Notes: generated by a model from the letters alone, not told the origin. Numbered from the stretch's first letter, positions 41,031 to 54,372 are shown. The stretch: 64,000 bases of DNA from Chrysopilus asiliformis (GCA_964034945.1 OZ035960.1:90051848-90115847), one strand, 5' to 3'. Made by a program: numbers and translations.

Positions 41031-42368
41031 ATTTCAGGAAAAATATATATATATAGTAATCCAGTGAAGTTCTTATACCACACTAACAAAAATCCTGTTA
41101 GGCTGTGCAGAGGCTAATTGGGCAGGCTCTAATTGGATCAGAAAGCTAGCTTCCAATCATAAACATGCTCCTAGAAGGTTTAAAATGCTATTTTAAATTT
41201 TAAACGCATTCGAAATTGAGATCACAGAACATAAAACATATCGAGATCATTATATTTGAATTATGTTAGAGTCTCCCAGGTTTTCCTAAAATGTTCCATA
41301 TAGATTTATTATCACATTGTATGCTCCGAGACCACAAATATTAATTTTAATCAAAGCAATTTTTCTTCGAAACACTTTCCCCGTCACCAGCATTGAAGCA
41401 AACTTAATGAAAGTCAAAAGTTTATTGGTTCACACGTGATTCCGTATGAATATCTGATTTTCGAGAACAATCAAAGCTAATTTATCTTTAACTTTGGATC
41501 GGTGCCCGAAAATCATTTCTCCATCATCGAACAATGAATGCAGCTAGAATGAAAATACGACCAAACGTTAACATGAATAATTGACAAGTTTCAGTTTCAA
41601 AATAACAGCAGAGATGACATAAATTCCATTTCATATCGCATAGTTGTCATTTCACTTCACATACGTCCATTTGCATGACATGTCAGACAAAAGAACTGAA
41701 AAAAAACAGGAAACAATACAGACAGGAATCATAAATGAGTGAAAATGATATGAAATTGTCATCATGTGTGTCACATTAACCCACAAAATATCCCAAAACT
41801 TGTGACTTTTCATACAAATCACAATCATTTCCTTTCTCCCGGCAGGCGTCTTATACATTTGCTATGTCAACTGGTTCAGGTGGATGTGAATAGCATTGAA
41901 AATCACGGAGATGAGCCTGGAAACCATAAATTTGTTTAGCGAATTTACCAAAAGCTATCATTAAAGCAATCTTGGTTTTGTACAGAAGAATGTTTAATGC
42001 AAATGGCGTTGACTTTTTTAAAAGACATTTCACGACGTGAACTGAACCTCTTCCATTATCAACACTTTTGTGTGCACTTTATAACCTCTTCAATGTCATT
42101 TTTAGAATTTTCTGAGAAAGTTTTTGCAGCTAGAAGTTTTTTGTTTTTCTTTAATTTTTTAAACCAGATTTCATTTTTTTAAGCCGCGATTTTTCATCCA
42201 GTTTTGATGCCAAACTTATGGCGAATGTACGCAAATCACGACAAGAGTGAGAATGTGGCGCATTTGTCTTGTTCCGCAGTGATTTGCCTAAGACCGGCTA
42301 CGTTCGGGTTGAGGCTGAACTTTGGAAAGTCAGGCGAATGTGTTAAACGCTTTCGCCCTTATACTTGT
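41031..42368. other. Intron, nothing recognised
   Basis: AT-rich. (AT)n at about 41045. No gene or bounded element seen. Confidence 0.5.
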
Positions 42369-42369
42369 A

Positions 42370-42690
42370 GGTACTCATTTTTTCCCAAAAGCGCATAATT
42401 TATAAGAAATTTTCAAAAAACTGTATTTTTCAAAAAAAAAATGTATGGGAGATACCCATTATAACTACCGTTACTTTTCCAAAAGTTGCTAGAAAACTAC
42501 GATTTTTGTAAAACTTATTTACAAAAAATTTCAAGTTGCTAGCTTGACGCGATCTCGAGTTATTTAAGATACGTGAAACTGTCGGAACGACAGGCAAATC
42601 CACGGACATCCTCATAATTTTGCCTGAAACGGATTTCGTACTGATCAGAAAGTTGGTCTCCGTGATAAATACAATCATGCCTATTCTGGA
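42370..42690 (-). repeat. Repeat family F copy 2
   Basis: Minus-strand copy. It contains AAGTTGCTAGAAAACTACGA, CTCGAGTTATTTAAGATACG, a nearly lost GACA tract and TGCCTGAAACGGATTTCGTA. See copies at 1380 and 53950. Confidence 0.62.
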
Positions 42691-42706
42691 ATCCGAAGCA
42701 GCGTTA

Positions 42707-42875
42707 AGGCCTGTGTCCACATGGAAGTTTATTTGCAGAAGTCGCTTCTAGCAGAGACTTCTGGAAGTTTTTCCCGTGGAAACACTAACTGCAAGTGAAC
42801 TTCCAGAAGTTGTGACACCAGAAATCTCTTCTAGAAGCGACTTCTGCAAATAAACTTCCATGTGGACACAGGCCT
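42707..42875. mobile_element. Harbinger-like MITE, 169 bp
   Basis: Long, nearly perfect inverted arms from AGGCCTGTGTCCACATGGAA to TTCCATGTGGACACAGGCCT, about 45 bp each, flanked by TTA (42704-42706, 42876-42878). Confidence 0.88.
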
Positions 42876-42879
42876 TTAG

Positions 42880-43979
42880 GTTTGTTCGATTTCTTCTCAA
42901 TTTGTATTCTTGAATCCGCTGCGTTTCACTTCTGTTCGATTGCGTATGATCTAGTAACGTTTTGAGGGTAGAATTACTCGTTGCAAAATTCAGAATACCA
43001 GAATACCAATTGAATGGCGAATCGAATCGCTTGGGTTTGGTTTTACGTTTTAACTTCGGATTCCAGAATAGCCATGAATAGTTTCCATCTATAGAAGAGA
43101 ATACTAGAAAGTAAGTTCGGAACGACCAAGCAACCAATGAAGGGCTCGGCGAATATTGTCAAGAATGTGGAAGCCAGATTCGCTTTGGTCAGAATCAAGC
43201 GAATCATTCGCCAAGCACTGATTTGCCTGCATTCGCCAAAAGTCTGGAGCCAGCATTAAAAATGTGGTTTACGCCGGATATCCTTTCAAAAATGTATCTA
43301 ACTTTTTTTCCAATTTTTAAGACTGCACGGTTTTTGATTATAGTTTTTGCTTATTCGCTGGTAAAAACTAGAGAAAATCATATCCACACCAGAAATCCTA
43401 ATTTTTACTGCAAAGTTCTGTTTCGTTTTACCTTTTTCCACCGATTAGTTCTAGTTTTTTTTATATAAGAGGATTTACCTCAATATATTCTTCTGGATTA
43501 TGGCTGTTACTGTTTTTCTGATGGGCGTTACTGTTTTTTTTTTCTTTTTCTGGTTTTGAAAATGCTCCTAAGTCCCCCACTCCGCATTCTCATAATTTAA
43601 CTGTTGATTTTTTAACGGCTTAGCAGAAATATCTTAAAGGTGATAATAAGTTTAAATTTTTCGCACTTTTCGCATCGCAAGTCAACATTTCTTTCGCATC
43701 TTTTTTTCATACCTCACCACGGTTTATGGTCTAGACTAGACGATCTCGCAATGAGGCGCTAATAAATTGTGTCGCGTATTAGGCAATGTCGTAGGGAAGA
43801 GTTTTGTATAATACCGTATCTCGATTATTATTATCTCAAATACTACTTGAAGACGGCATGGCAGGAGTATCTATGAGATAAATTTGGGGTGAGCATAAGT
43901 CCTGGAATGGCCGGAACAGTTTCAGATTTAGGCTTGTTGTTCGGGCGTCCTGAAAACTAAATTTTTGTCACACAATTTT
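42880..43979. other. Intron, nothing firmly recognised
   Basis: Short CATTCGCC/GGCGAATG motifs recur between 42220 and 43260, hinting at another degraded repeat. No gene. Confidence 0.45.
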
Positions 43980-44240
43980 AACTATTTTCAATAGCGGGAT
44001 CTTTATTTCTCAAAGTTTTGTCTGCGGCGCAACTTTTAATATAACGCTTAACAAAAAAAACCAAGATCTGCAACAAACCCTCTTCCCTGTGATTGAGTTT
44101 TCAAAATTTTCACGACTAATTTCGAAGCATTAAAAATCCCCTCACCCTTTGACTCGCCACCCCCCTTACTCCCCGGCACTTTTCCGGTAATTTGTCCCGG
44201 ATTCACATAAAACAGATATGGTCACCCTAGATAAATTCAA
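43980..44240 (+). repeat. Dispersed repeat family I copy 1
   Basis: Shares AATTTCGAAGCATTAAAAAT, a pyrimidine-rich CACCCCC stretch, GTCCCGGATT and AGATATGGTCA with 50890-51120. No ends defined. Confidence 0.6.
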
Positions 44241-45262
44241 CTATTGTCCAAGGTGCCGCCAGATTCAATATGGCTTCGTGTGCTTGGAATTTCGCTGGGA
44301 CAGTAATAAATAGTCTGGTCTAAGGGTATATCCTGATCTCGACATTTGGCACATAAATTTCAAAAAAGCCAAGAAAAATCTTAAGTCCATCCAATGAGAC
44401 CTTTCTCAGATCTTCGTGTATTGAATTATCTTAAATTAAGACTAGTACCGCACATACAGACTCTCACATGTGCTCGTGGATTTTATTCTTTTCTGGCTGC
44501 GAACTTTTCCACCATAACTTTTCTGCCATATCCAATAAACCCAGGCCATATGGAAGTCTTGAAAATTGTGAACACTTCTCATATATGTGAGTAACAATAA
44601 TTCCAACTAGTCTGCAGTTGGACACATGTCTGGTCTGTTAGTACTTTCACTGTAGGCGCCCCAATTGTCGTTTCGTATATGTTTTAGGGCTGCATATGAT
44701 GTAAAACTGACTGTGGAAAAGATATATACCAGAAATTGTCCAGATGAATATTGGATACTGATATCCAACATAGTTCAATGTGTATCTACTTCTATTCCCA
44801 TTCATAGATACGAATATTAAAGCTGAGATTTATTCAGACAAATAAGCAGCACATGGGGACTTTAGTCATGTAAATTTTAGTTGAGTTCAATTTACCAACA
44901 GTTTTTATACTTCACATTGTCTGGATATTGACTGATGATGACAAGATAAATAAATTCTCTGATCTACGAGTATCCGAGTTTATTGAGATTTATCAGACTA
45001 AACACATCAAATGCACTCAATTTCTTCTAACTCGACATGCATGGATGAAGTTAGATTTTAAAATGCATAAAACATATTTTGGTGCCCTGCGAGAGAAAAA
45101 TGTTGAGAAATTGTATTCTTCTGAGTCAGTGATTTGAAATTTAAAATTCTATCTGAAAATTGCAGTTCTTACAATGAAAAGTCAAAAAATATAAATAAAA
45201 TCTATGATATTGAAAAACCACTGATTGATAAGCAATAAAAATATTTTAAAAATCTGCTTTTT
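44241..45262. other. Intron, nothing recognised
   Basis: Chance frames only (44394-44594, 44928-45137). No terminal repeats. Confidence 0.5.
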
Positions 45263-45413
45263 ATACCCGTATGGTGAAACCAAAGGGTATATTAACTTTG
45301 CCTTACCGTTTGTAACGCCAAGATCCCGTCATCGCACAAAAAAATGAATTACACCAGTGTGTTTAGAATGATAAAAATATTTAATTTCTGCATGTCCGTC
45401 CGTCTGTCTGTCT

Positions 45414-45447
<34 letters not shown>

Positions 45448-45829
45448 CTGTGGCGCGGATTGCGGGCGCACGGATTGAGCTAGAGACTTGAAAGTTTGCA
45501 CAGATCCGTTTTTCGTAAAATGCGAGGCTAAGTTCGTTAATGGGCAAAAATGGACCATTAGGGGGGGTACCCCCCATACGAACGAAATCGTTTTTTGTGA
45601 ATATCTCAAAAACGGTGCATCTTATCAAAAAACTGCAAGAACAAAAGTTATTTAGGATATGATTCTACATAAAACTCCCATACATCAAAATCCGATTGGA
45701 ATAAATTTTAAAAAATCTTTTTGGAAAGTTTGACTTCAAAGTGGAATTTTGGTATAACTGTTCGAATTTTGATACGAATATCACCATACGGGTCTCCAAT
45801 GATTGCCAGATTGGCAATTATAGCTTTTG
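45263..45829 (+). mobile_element. Repeat family A copy 2 (best preserved)
   Basis: Left ACCCGTATGGTGAAACC, (GTCY)n core at about 45391-45451, inverted TCACCATACGGGT at about 45781, and a hairpin ATTGCCA-GA-TTGGCAAT before the TATAGCTTTT end. This is the DINE-1/mini-me layout: subterminal inverted repeats, a GTCY microsatellite core, and a 3' stem-loop. Confidence 0.72.
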
Positions 45830-46055
45830 TTATGTTTCAAACTATATTTGATGAGCTAAATTTTTATCCATAAATCATTTCGCATCCACTGTACTCGCCT
45901 GATTTAACCCCTTGTGGGGAAGAGTCGTTCCTGAAAAACAAGTTTCCTGACTTTCGTTCCCCGTCAGAAATCCGGCAATTGGATTGTAATGGTTTATATT
46001 CCAGGTAACCAATAATCCATAAAATACAACCCAGATTTCCAATTATCCATAATGC

Positions 46056-46470
46056 CTGGAGCCCAATGAACGCAACGCGAACGCAAAAACTGTCACTTAC
46101 AAGTTTGTTCCATAGAAATCATTTAAAGTGAGCACAGTGAACGCAGTGAACGCACCTACAACGTAAAAGTTTGCAAACTTCTAACTTTGCCGCAGCAATT
46201 TTGTGTTGAAGTGAGGTTGGGGAAATGTCGTTCGAGGAAAAATTTATAGCCTTAGTGCAATAACAGACAAATAACAAAGATAAAGACCAACAAAGCAAAA
46301 TTTCGCTTCAAAATGATCCATTTTTGTAATTTTGCCAACTTTATACCACTTTATATTATGTCACTTGTACTACTTCACGAGATGCCATTGGGCTCTGCCG
46401 CTGAAATGTTGCGCTGCGTCACAGTTCAGAGCGTTGCAGTTGCGTTCGCGTTGCGTTCATTGGGCTCCAG
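46056..46470. mobile_element. Foldback MITE, 415 bp
   Basis: The arms CTGGAGCCCAATGAACGCAA and TTGCGTTCATTGGGCTCCAG are exact inverses and extend through CGCGAACGCAA. Target duplication not clear. Confidence 0.75.
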
Positions 46471-46740
46471 AGGTAAAATTTCAAAATACCGTGAACTAGA
46501 TTCCAAAAAGTTTGACTTTTTACTACTGTCGAAGATAGCAGTCGTGGCCTGCACATATTACGGAATGAAAATTGACAGGGATTGCTTTTAGTGAAAACGA
46601 AAATTATTTGAAGTCCGACAAATTCTAAAATTGAAAACCGAATTAAAATACTTTAAGGGTTTAGAAGATATTAGACGAGTGGTGGATTTGATTGATTTGA
46701 AAATTTTCTAGAGTGACCAACTGAATGATGACAAAGACCA

Positions 46741-46921
46741 GGAGTGATATTCCGTAACTTGTTTCAAGCGTTTGTTTCAAGTTAGAAGAACAAGCAGTAT
46801 TCGCTATCTCTGTTTTGACCGAAATAAATGACAGAGAGAAACCGAGAAACCGAGATAGCAAATACCACTTTTTCTTCTAACTCGAAACAAACGCTTGAAC
46901 CAAGTTACGGAATACCACTCC
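46741..46921. mobile_element. Foldback MITE, 181 bp
   Basis: The arms GGAGTGATATTCCGTAACTT and AAGTTACGGAATACCACTCC continue through GTTTCAAGCGTTTGTTTC and AGTTAGAAGAA. Target duplication not clear. Confidence 0.75.
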
Positions 46922-47026
46922 AGATCAAAATTGCTTTAACTGTTCGAAAAATTGCAGAGTCGGGGTAAAAATGAGGGGTAATAGAGATTTACATAAAGAA
47001 CGATGCACGATTTTGCCCCTCTAAAC

Positions 47027-47339
47027 TAACTTTTGAACCCGTGTAGTTTTAATTTTGGTTGATTACTTTTTGAAAAGAGCACAGTCTCTAGTTTCATCCA
47101 TATATGGCTTCAAGAGCCACCGAATTGCAGGGGGGTGGTGAGGGGTTAACGAACTTTCTTGTGATTTTTCACAGAAATCATTGCAGAAATGGAAGTTGTG
47201 CCCACGGGAAAGTTCGTTAACCCCTCACCATCCCCCTGAAATCCTGTGGCTCTTGACGCCATATATAGATGAAACTAGAGACTGTGCCCTTTCCAAAAAG
47301 TAATCAACCAAACTGAAAACTACACGGGTTCAAAAGTTA
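47027..47339. mobile_element. Foldback element, 313 bp, fully palindromic
   Basis: TAACTTTTGAACCCGTGTAG pairs with CTACACGGGTTCAAAAGTTA. Pairing continues almost to the centre at about 47185 (AGAGCACAGTCTCTAG; GAGGGGTTAACGAACTTTC). No tidy target duplication. Confidence 0.78.
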
Positions 47340-47399
47340 ACCCAGATTCACGAAAAACGCTATTTCCTGCATGGTTCTTTTAGGCCTTTCTCATTATCA

Positions 47400-47778
47400 C
47401 GCTTTTTTATGATTTTTATACTCTATCTATGGATATTTGTTTACAAAACTCAAAAACTACTGGACCGATTTTTACGCGTTTTTTTGCAAAATGATCTGCG
47501 TCGCCAGTAGCAGGTTTTTAGCTATGATTTTCAAAATTAGAAACGGAAGGTCCTGTAAGGATAACGCAAATGTTCTTTTTCCAATTTTTCTCGCAAAAAC
47601 TGGCTTCGGGAAGTTTTCAGGGTTGCTTATCATGAATCTAGTGTTGGAATTTCAAAATTAGAAACGCAAGGTCCTGTAAGGATAACGTTTTTTCCCAAAA
47701 GTTTTAAGTTATTTATGGTTTTTTGGCATTCTAAAATTTATACAAAAAACTGGAAGCTGGCAACGAAGGGTCTGCTAG
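47400..47778 (+). mobile_element. Helitron family E copy 3
   Basis: Ends GGCAACGAAGGGTCTGCTAG followed by T, the CTAG|T rule for Helitrons. GGTCCTGTAAGGATAACG occurs twice. The hairpin is weaker than in copy 2. No coding. Confidence 0.65.
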
Positions 47779-47814
47779 TGTGGTATATTATTTAGAAGTA
47801 TATTATATTTAGTA

Positions 47815-48788
47815 TAACGTGTGTTACGCATCGAACACATCATCGGACACAAAAATTAACTACACCAGGGTGTTTGGGATAACAATCCGTCTGTCCGTCC
47901 GCTCGTTCGTGAACACTATAACTATCGAAAAGATTGAGCTAGAGACTTGAAATTTTGTATAGTTATATTTCTTGTAAATGGCTAGGCTAAGTTCTTGAAT
48001 GGGCAAAACTGGACCATTCCCTCCCCCTCCTCCATACAAACGAAACGGTTTTTTGCAATTTTCTCGAAAACGGTGAGTTATATTGAAAAAGTTATGCAGG
48101 TAAAATGTGTTGAGAATAGGATTCTGCATAATTCATCCGTACACCAAATTCAAATCCCCCTGCCACTACTTCCCCCTTCAACCATACAAATGAAATACTT
48201 TTTTCCTGTTTTCTCGAAAACTGTGCATAGTATCGAAAAATTTATAAAGATGAAATATGCTCTAAATGTGATTTTACATAATAGATCTATACATCAAAAT
48301 CCAGTTGGACCACTCTGTCACCCCGCAAATTGATTTTTTTTTTATTTTCCCGAAAACGGTGAGTCGCATTGAAAAATTTATAGAGGCGAAATCTGTTTAG
48401 AATATGATTTTACCACAAACTAATCATAAGCAGATTAACATTTTCATTCAATCCATTTTAGAACAAAATTGAATTTCCAATTCCAAAAAATAAATACCTA
48501 TAGCAGCCACTCCAGCCGTAGAAGCCATGAGCTTTACTGCCAACAGCACAAGACTTCGTGATGCAAGCTTTCCAGTAGTAAAAGTCCAACAAAACGAACA
48601 GATTTGAATGAAAATGTTAGTCTGCTTATGATTAGTTTGTGGATTTTACATAACCGTTCCATACATCAAAATCCAATCGAACCACTCCTTTCTCTCTCTT
48701 CTATACAAATGATTTTTTTTTAAATAAACATTTTGTCTGTCATCAAATAGAGTATTTGGCGATTGGCCCCTAGCAATTGTAGCTTTTA
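47815..48788 (+). mobile_element. Repeat family B copy 4
   Basis: CCGTCTGTCCGTCCGCTCG core at about 47887, then family B blocks, ending ATTGGCCCCTAGCAATTGTA plus GCTTTT. It hosts an 8-bp-TSD foldback at 48414-48641. Confidence 0.7.
48414..48641. mobile_element. hAT-like foldback, 228 bp
   Basis: CACAAACTAATCATAAGCAG and the inverse CTGCTTATGATTAGTTTGTG, flanked by an exact 8-bp GATTTTAC (48406-48413, 48642-48649). Shorter relative of 24091-24626, without the inner arm of the palindrome. Confidence 0.85.
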
Positions 48789-48789
48789 T

Positions 48790-50641
48790 GTTTTTGTATG
48801 GGATTTAGTACTAACACCCTCCCCCTCCCGCTAAAAATGTGATGTAATTTATGGACAGTTCGTAAGTATGTATCTCCCCAAGCGCCTGTAAATCTTTTGT
48901 TATAATTTAATTCAGATCGGTGCCATGTTAACTCGAGTTTAAAATAAACGGCCAAACAGAGTGACATTTTTGCAAGTGCTTATGCCTTCATTATTACCAC
49001 AGATTTGCAGTTTCCACGAAACTCCTTTCATTTGTGTTATCTTAATCCTGAAAACTTAAGAAAAACACAATTAAAACCTTACTTTCATCCTCTTATCGAA
49101 AAATCCCAATATGTTGCTCTTAGAGAGATTTTTATAATTACCTCAAATTTAAACCAGATGAAGAAAAAACTTCTACATTATCGTCAGCACTTATCTATTT
49201 TTAGCATAAATGGGCAATTCTAAGCCTTTATCAGAATTTAAATTTTTAAATTAAATGCAAACCATTTCCAAAATTCCTGTGGATGAAACTTTTTTTTATT
49301 AAGCGAATCCATTTAAACTTTATCCAATTGTTTGGTTAATTTGCATATTCATAAAAAGTTTATCTAATTCGCTTCTACAAACTATCTATGCTACGTCTGT
49401 GTTATCATGCCTAGACAAGGAAGATTTTTTAGCATATAAATGCACAACGGGTCCATGTCCTGTCCTGGATTGCATTCAATCCACTCGAATTTTATCTAGA
49501 TTTCAATCGTTTTCAAAATATACCAAAAAATGAGTGCCGTGTTATGTTTAAACCGGTGGATGTGAGGGATAATCTGCTGAATACACTTCGTAATTTCTGA
49601 AATTTTGATTTCAGGAGTATTCCTGCCTCCCTTGAGCTGAAATTGTAAAAATCCTCATATTTCGAAACATTGAATTTGGATTCAGACTAGAATTCAGGCA
49701 GATCTCAGAATATATGTGAATTGCGTGTACCTTGAATTTATTTTATCATCACTTTGGTATCATTTTAAGGAATTTATTCAAGAAATTTGCATTAATTGTG
49801 TTAGTTTTAATCAGAATTTACATTTCTGTAGCATCCAGAATTTCACTGAATGCCAGATTCGAATTATTTTTTGACAGGATAACAATGAAAAACCAGCTTC
49901 TTAATTAGGCTAGTGAAACTTGCAGCTTCTTCCAGTGTCACAGGTACCCAGAAATGGCTAAAAGACAGACCAAAAAGATTCGCAGCTACACCAGTCGATT
50001 TAATGTTTTTTGCAACCGAGTCTGACTTGGGAGCTGCTTGGAATCATATTTTTCGATCCCCGGTACATTTTACCAATGAATTTTCGCCTAGGCTTATGCA
50101 AACTCAAGCAATTTCGCCTGCGGCGCATTTTCTTCATTGTTATTTTTGCATGAATTTGGAACGTGAAAAGCACGAAAATGGAGCCGCATTGCGCTTAGAA
50201 CTGTGCAGTTTTTGCATTCATTTTAAATTACGTTACAATTTATGAAAAAAATTTCGCCCGCAAAGCACATTTCTTATTTATTTGGACCTGAGGAAAAGTT
50301 CATTTCATGACACTTGATTTTCTTCGCCGTGAAAATTTTAATACTTGAAAATGTTTTTATTGCTGCTTCTTTTTAAATGTTTGCACATTTAAACTAACAC
50401 TGTTACCACATTTCATTGTTTTAGTCTCGGTCGGTTGTTTTCCTTTCAGAAAAAAACACAATTTTTCAATATCTATTTTTTTTTTGTCAACACATTTTCT
50501 TCTTTGAGCTTAGTCGATGTAGAATTGTTGTCAACATCTTTTAATTGGAATAAAATTCACCTCGAAACTCAAAAATTTTCCCCAAAAATTGGCGTTTTTA
50601 ATGATTTTGTAAAAAAAATCCCCTGCGGCGCATCTCATTAA
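48790..50641. other. Intron, nothing firmly recognised
   Basis: TTTCGCCTGCGGCGCA-type motifs occur near 50115 and 50255 and recur at 10845 and 21440, suggesting an unnamed repeat. The 110-codon frame at 49913-50245 runs through it. Confidence 0.45.
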
Positions 50642-50864
50642 AGCCTAAACCCCAATTACGCGTTCGTTCGTGCGACATGATTTTGTTCTGGCATCTAGTA
50701 ATTGTCACCGCGTCTAAAAGTAGAAACTGAGCCTACTCTACGCGGCACGGACGCGGCAACGCGTCTGAGCAACGCGCAATTATACATTTACTCATATAAA
50801 TGCGTAGTTTTTACCTTCACCGCATGGGTGCCGCACGCACGAACGCGTAATTGGGGTTTAGGCT
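50642..50864. mobile_element. Harbinger-like MITE, 223 bp
   Basis: The ends AGCCTAAACCCCAATTACGC and GCGTAATTGGGGTTTAGGCT are exact inverses and continue through GTTCGTTCGTGCG. They are flanked by TAA (50639-50641, 50865-50867). Confidence 0.88.
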
Positions 50865-50889
50865 TAACAGTTTTCAATAGTGAAATGTT

Positions 50890-51120
50890 GGTTTTGCCCG
50901 AGCTCAATTTTTGTTGTCCCATAAACCTTAACACTATTTTATAATAACAACCAAAAATTGAAACATATTCTCTTCTCTCCGATCGGGCTTTCAACATTTT
51001 AACGATTAATTTCGAGGCATTAAAAATGTCATCACCCCTCTTCTTGCCCCTCTCCCCTCGCCTAGCTGGTATGGGTAATCAGTCCCGGATTAACAAAAAT
51101 ATGGTCATAGTTTACCCCAA
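50890..51120 (+). repeat. Dispersed repeat family I copy 2
   Basis: Partner of 43980-44240: ATTAATTTCGAGGCATTAAA, CTCTCCCCTCGCC, CAGTCCCGGATTAACA, ATATGGTCA. Confidence 0.6.
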
Positions 51121-53525
51121 AAACAAAAGCGGTTTACGGTTCTGTGTGTCATATTTATTTTTGAAGCTTCTTTCTGGCAGTCTAATGGCGTGTTTTACGA
51201 AATTTTTATCGACCGCTAAATCGAGTAAGCTAGCGAATTTCGAGCTACCTCGATTCAGTGGCCACTAAAAGTTTTGTGAAACAAGGATTAGAACAATTAG
51301 AACTTTTTTATAGCGCAAGCAACAAAACTCTGGATCAACTTAAGAACTGTCCATAAAATACGTCACGACTATTTCAGACTTTTCTGATTCCACCTGCCCT
51401 TTATTTTTGGAGATTTTTTATATGGAGTTTAATTTCCCCTTATACTGCCGCAAATGCGAAGTTCTGGATCATTGCTAAAAAGAATTTATTTCAGAAAAAA
51501 TTCAAACCAAAATACGCTACGAAAAATTGTTTTATTCAAATGTGTCAGATTCTTTAAGTACACCGCAGTAAGAAAAATATATACGAATAGCAGGAGTCGA
51601 AGAAGTGGAAAATACACGTGGATGAAAAATGAGCGTTTTCCAGACGTGATGTGGTTTTTAAATAAACCGCACTTTTGCACTTCGCAATTCATAGACGTCA
51701 TCATCCCCCTAGTCTCAGACCAAAGAATTCCTGGAGTATTTTTCCTAGCAAGTTTTTCTTCTTTACTTTTCTATCTCTGCGGTTGAATTTATTTTCCCTT
51801 TGGACCATATGATCATCTTATTCAGTTTTCAAGGTGCTTATGGTTTCCATTTTCATGAAAAATTTCAACGCTTTGTTTTGGTTTTCGAACATCTGGCAAA
51901 GGTGAAAGTTTTGCGTTGTTCACAAATTCTGGAGATCTCCTTTCATTTCAATAGAATTTGAAGTGGATGACATTGAAAAAAATACCGAATTTCTAAGGAA
52001 ATACAAGAAAATTGCCTGAATATTGGAATTTTGAGAATGATAATGAAATTTTACCGCTTCTTTTTTTTACCATTTTCACACATCAAATACTTAAAAACGT
52101 AGACACTTAAATTTTTGTAAAGAATTAACCCATGATTGTACATGTTTCATTAAGGTTATCAGAACCTAAGTTAATTACACAAGGACACACATGAATAAAA
52201 TCACTTTTTAAAAAAAAAAAACCTGTCGGAAACCACTTTTCTATATCCTTTTTTGGTCAAATCAAAGTACCCTCTTTCGAGTAATTTATCACACACTCTC
52301 GAAATAAGTGTTCGAAACTTTGTTAAACAACATTCAACAGCTAATCAAGGGCTTTTTACACTAAAGTATCATAGACTGGAGCATAATATATAGAAGCATA
52401 AACCACAATTTAACAGCATATGCATATATGTATGTAGATATATAATTTACATAATTAGAATTCCAGAATAGCACTGTATAGTTGATGTCCATATATTCAC
52501 CCTATTCAGAAATATTTCAAAGTTTAGGGAAAATGTCATGAAACTCCTATCACAGTCATTCATTTTAAACACCCTTAAAACAACTTTTCATTTTTCAACC
52601 CCTTCAGTATGGTTCAGTAGCCCCCAAAAATGTTAAATTTAAATTAGTTGAGGTTTCGCCCATGGAAAGTTCTTTAGATACAGACCAAAATGAAGTTTCA
52701 GTTAAAAGAAAAGAGTTTTCCGGATGTCATGGATGCAAGGGTGAAGGGAGGTATCGAAGCAATGTATGTGCAGCACAAACGTACACTTACTCAAATTACA
52801 GCGACATATTTTAATGGCACTAATGGGACGCTATTCGAAAATGCAGCTCCAAAGAGAATATCATTTAAATTCTGGGTAGAGTAAATGCATTTTTGAGATA
52901 GCAAAGTGCGAGCAATCAACCTTTTTAAAGCTTCTTGCCGCCACATGGCCTTTTCGCTTTTCCGTATGCCCGGAAATGCATACCAATATACTCGTAGCAT
53001 ATATTTTTAGCATTAATTTTACAACAGAGATTTAAATTCGTCCGGCATGGGAACTGGGAAAAAAAATAATTGAGCAAAATAAATTCTTCTATCAGAGTCT
53101 GTAGTGTTGCGGGCAAAAAGCTCACTTTTAACCACTATACGAAAATTGCACCCAACACTTGCTCCTGGAAAATTTGGGGAATCGTGATTCCCTTGAATGG
53201 AAGTGGGAAATTCTGGATGAATGAAATGCATTGGAAAATTGCTGGCTATTTAAAATTTAATGTTTTATTTAAAAGCTTCTTCCCGGTACTATTGAATTAA
53301 TCAATTTTTAGAATGCTTTTATAAACTTCTACTGCTAGAAAAAGCGACAGAGCGAAATAAACTCAATTTTTGACAAATAAAATTGTTCGAAAAATCAAAA
53401 GTGCTTTTCAACAGTATCTTGCGAAAAACTGCAATATTTTTCTAAATCTGCCGTTGGATTCTTTCCTGCCTGATTTAGATGTAGATTTTTTCCTGCCTGT
53501 CCCTAAGCCTATTTCTACATATTTG
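51121..53525. other. Intron, nothing recognised
   Basis: Several overlapping chance frames (for example 51454-51786 and 53019-53300 on both strands). No family motifs. Confidence 0.5.
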
Positions 53526-53529
53526 AGCA

Positions 53530-53870
53530 AAAGAAAAGCTACAATTGCCAGGGGGCAATCGTCAAATAATCTGTATTAGGGCAGGCAAAATTAAAAAAAA
53601 ACCATTTTCCTGGGGGAGAGGAAAAACGTTGGTTCGATTGGATTTTGATGTATGGAATGGCCATGCAAAATCATATTTCAATATCTTATATACATTTTTC
53701 GATACTATGCACCGTGTTCGAGAAAATAGAAAAAAAAGTATTCAATTGTATGGTGAGGGGGAAGGAGTAGTTAAACTGTATTTTGATGCAAAGATAAATC
53801 ATATTCCCAATACATTTTACCTTTATAAATTTTTCAATACGACTCACCGCTTTCGAGAAAATTTTTCCTA
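53530..53870 (-). mobile_element. Repeat family B copy 5, truncated
   Basis: Minus strand. The 3' end AAAAGCTACAATTGCCAGGG lies at 53535; it runs to the CTTTCGAGAAAA block near 53865. The GTCY core is missing. Confidence 0.62.
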
Positions 53871-53949
53871 GAGAACCGTTAGAGATACAAAAAAAACCCG
53901 TGAAGCAGACAATGTAGAACATTTTATATCCTTTAAATCTGGTTATATT

Positions 53950-54372
53950 CATTTTTCCCAAAAGCGCATAGGTTTTGAGAAATTTTCAAAAAAAACTGTA
54001 TATTTTCAAGATAAAATTATATGGGAGGTATCCGTTATAGCAACCGTTACTTTTCAAAAAGTTGACAGGAAACTACGATTTTTGTAACATTTATTTACAA
54101 AAAATTTCAAGTCGCTAGGTCAACGCGTCCTCGAGTTATTTAAGATACATACGACAGACAGAACGACAGACAAATCGACGGACCGACAGACAGACCGACA
54201 AACAGACCGACAAACAGACCGACAGACAGACCGACAGACAGACCGACAGACAGACCGACAGACGGACATCCTTATAATTTTGCCTGAAACAGATTTCGTA
54301 CTGATCAGAAAGTTTGTCCCCGTTTTCGATGCGGTCTCCCTCACGAATACTATACTTTCCCTCTTTAGCAGA
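53950..54372 (-). repeat. Repeat family F copy 3 with (GACA)n core
   Basis: Minus strand. It starts (5' side) with the hairpin-like CTTTCCCTCTTTAGCAGAGGAAAG at about 54348-54371 and has a GACAGACC-type array at about 54150-54265. It then carries CTCGAGTTATTTAAGATACA and AAGTTGACAGGAAACTACGA. Confidence 0.7.

Noticed and set aside
45329..45628. 99-codon minus frame rich in TDRQTDGR
   Set aside because: It is the translation of the (GTCY)n microsatellite inside family A. Similar frames at 54658-54906 and 54120-54344 are the same artefact.
51454..51786. 110-codon plus frame
   Set aside because: Overlaps a 72-codon minus frame, has AT-biased composition and no motif; taken as chance.
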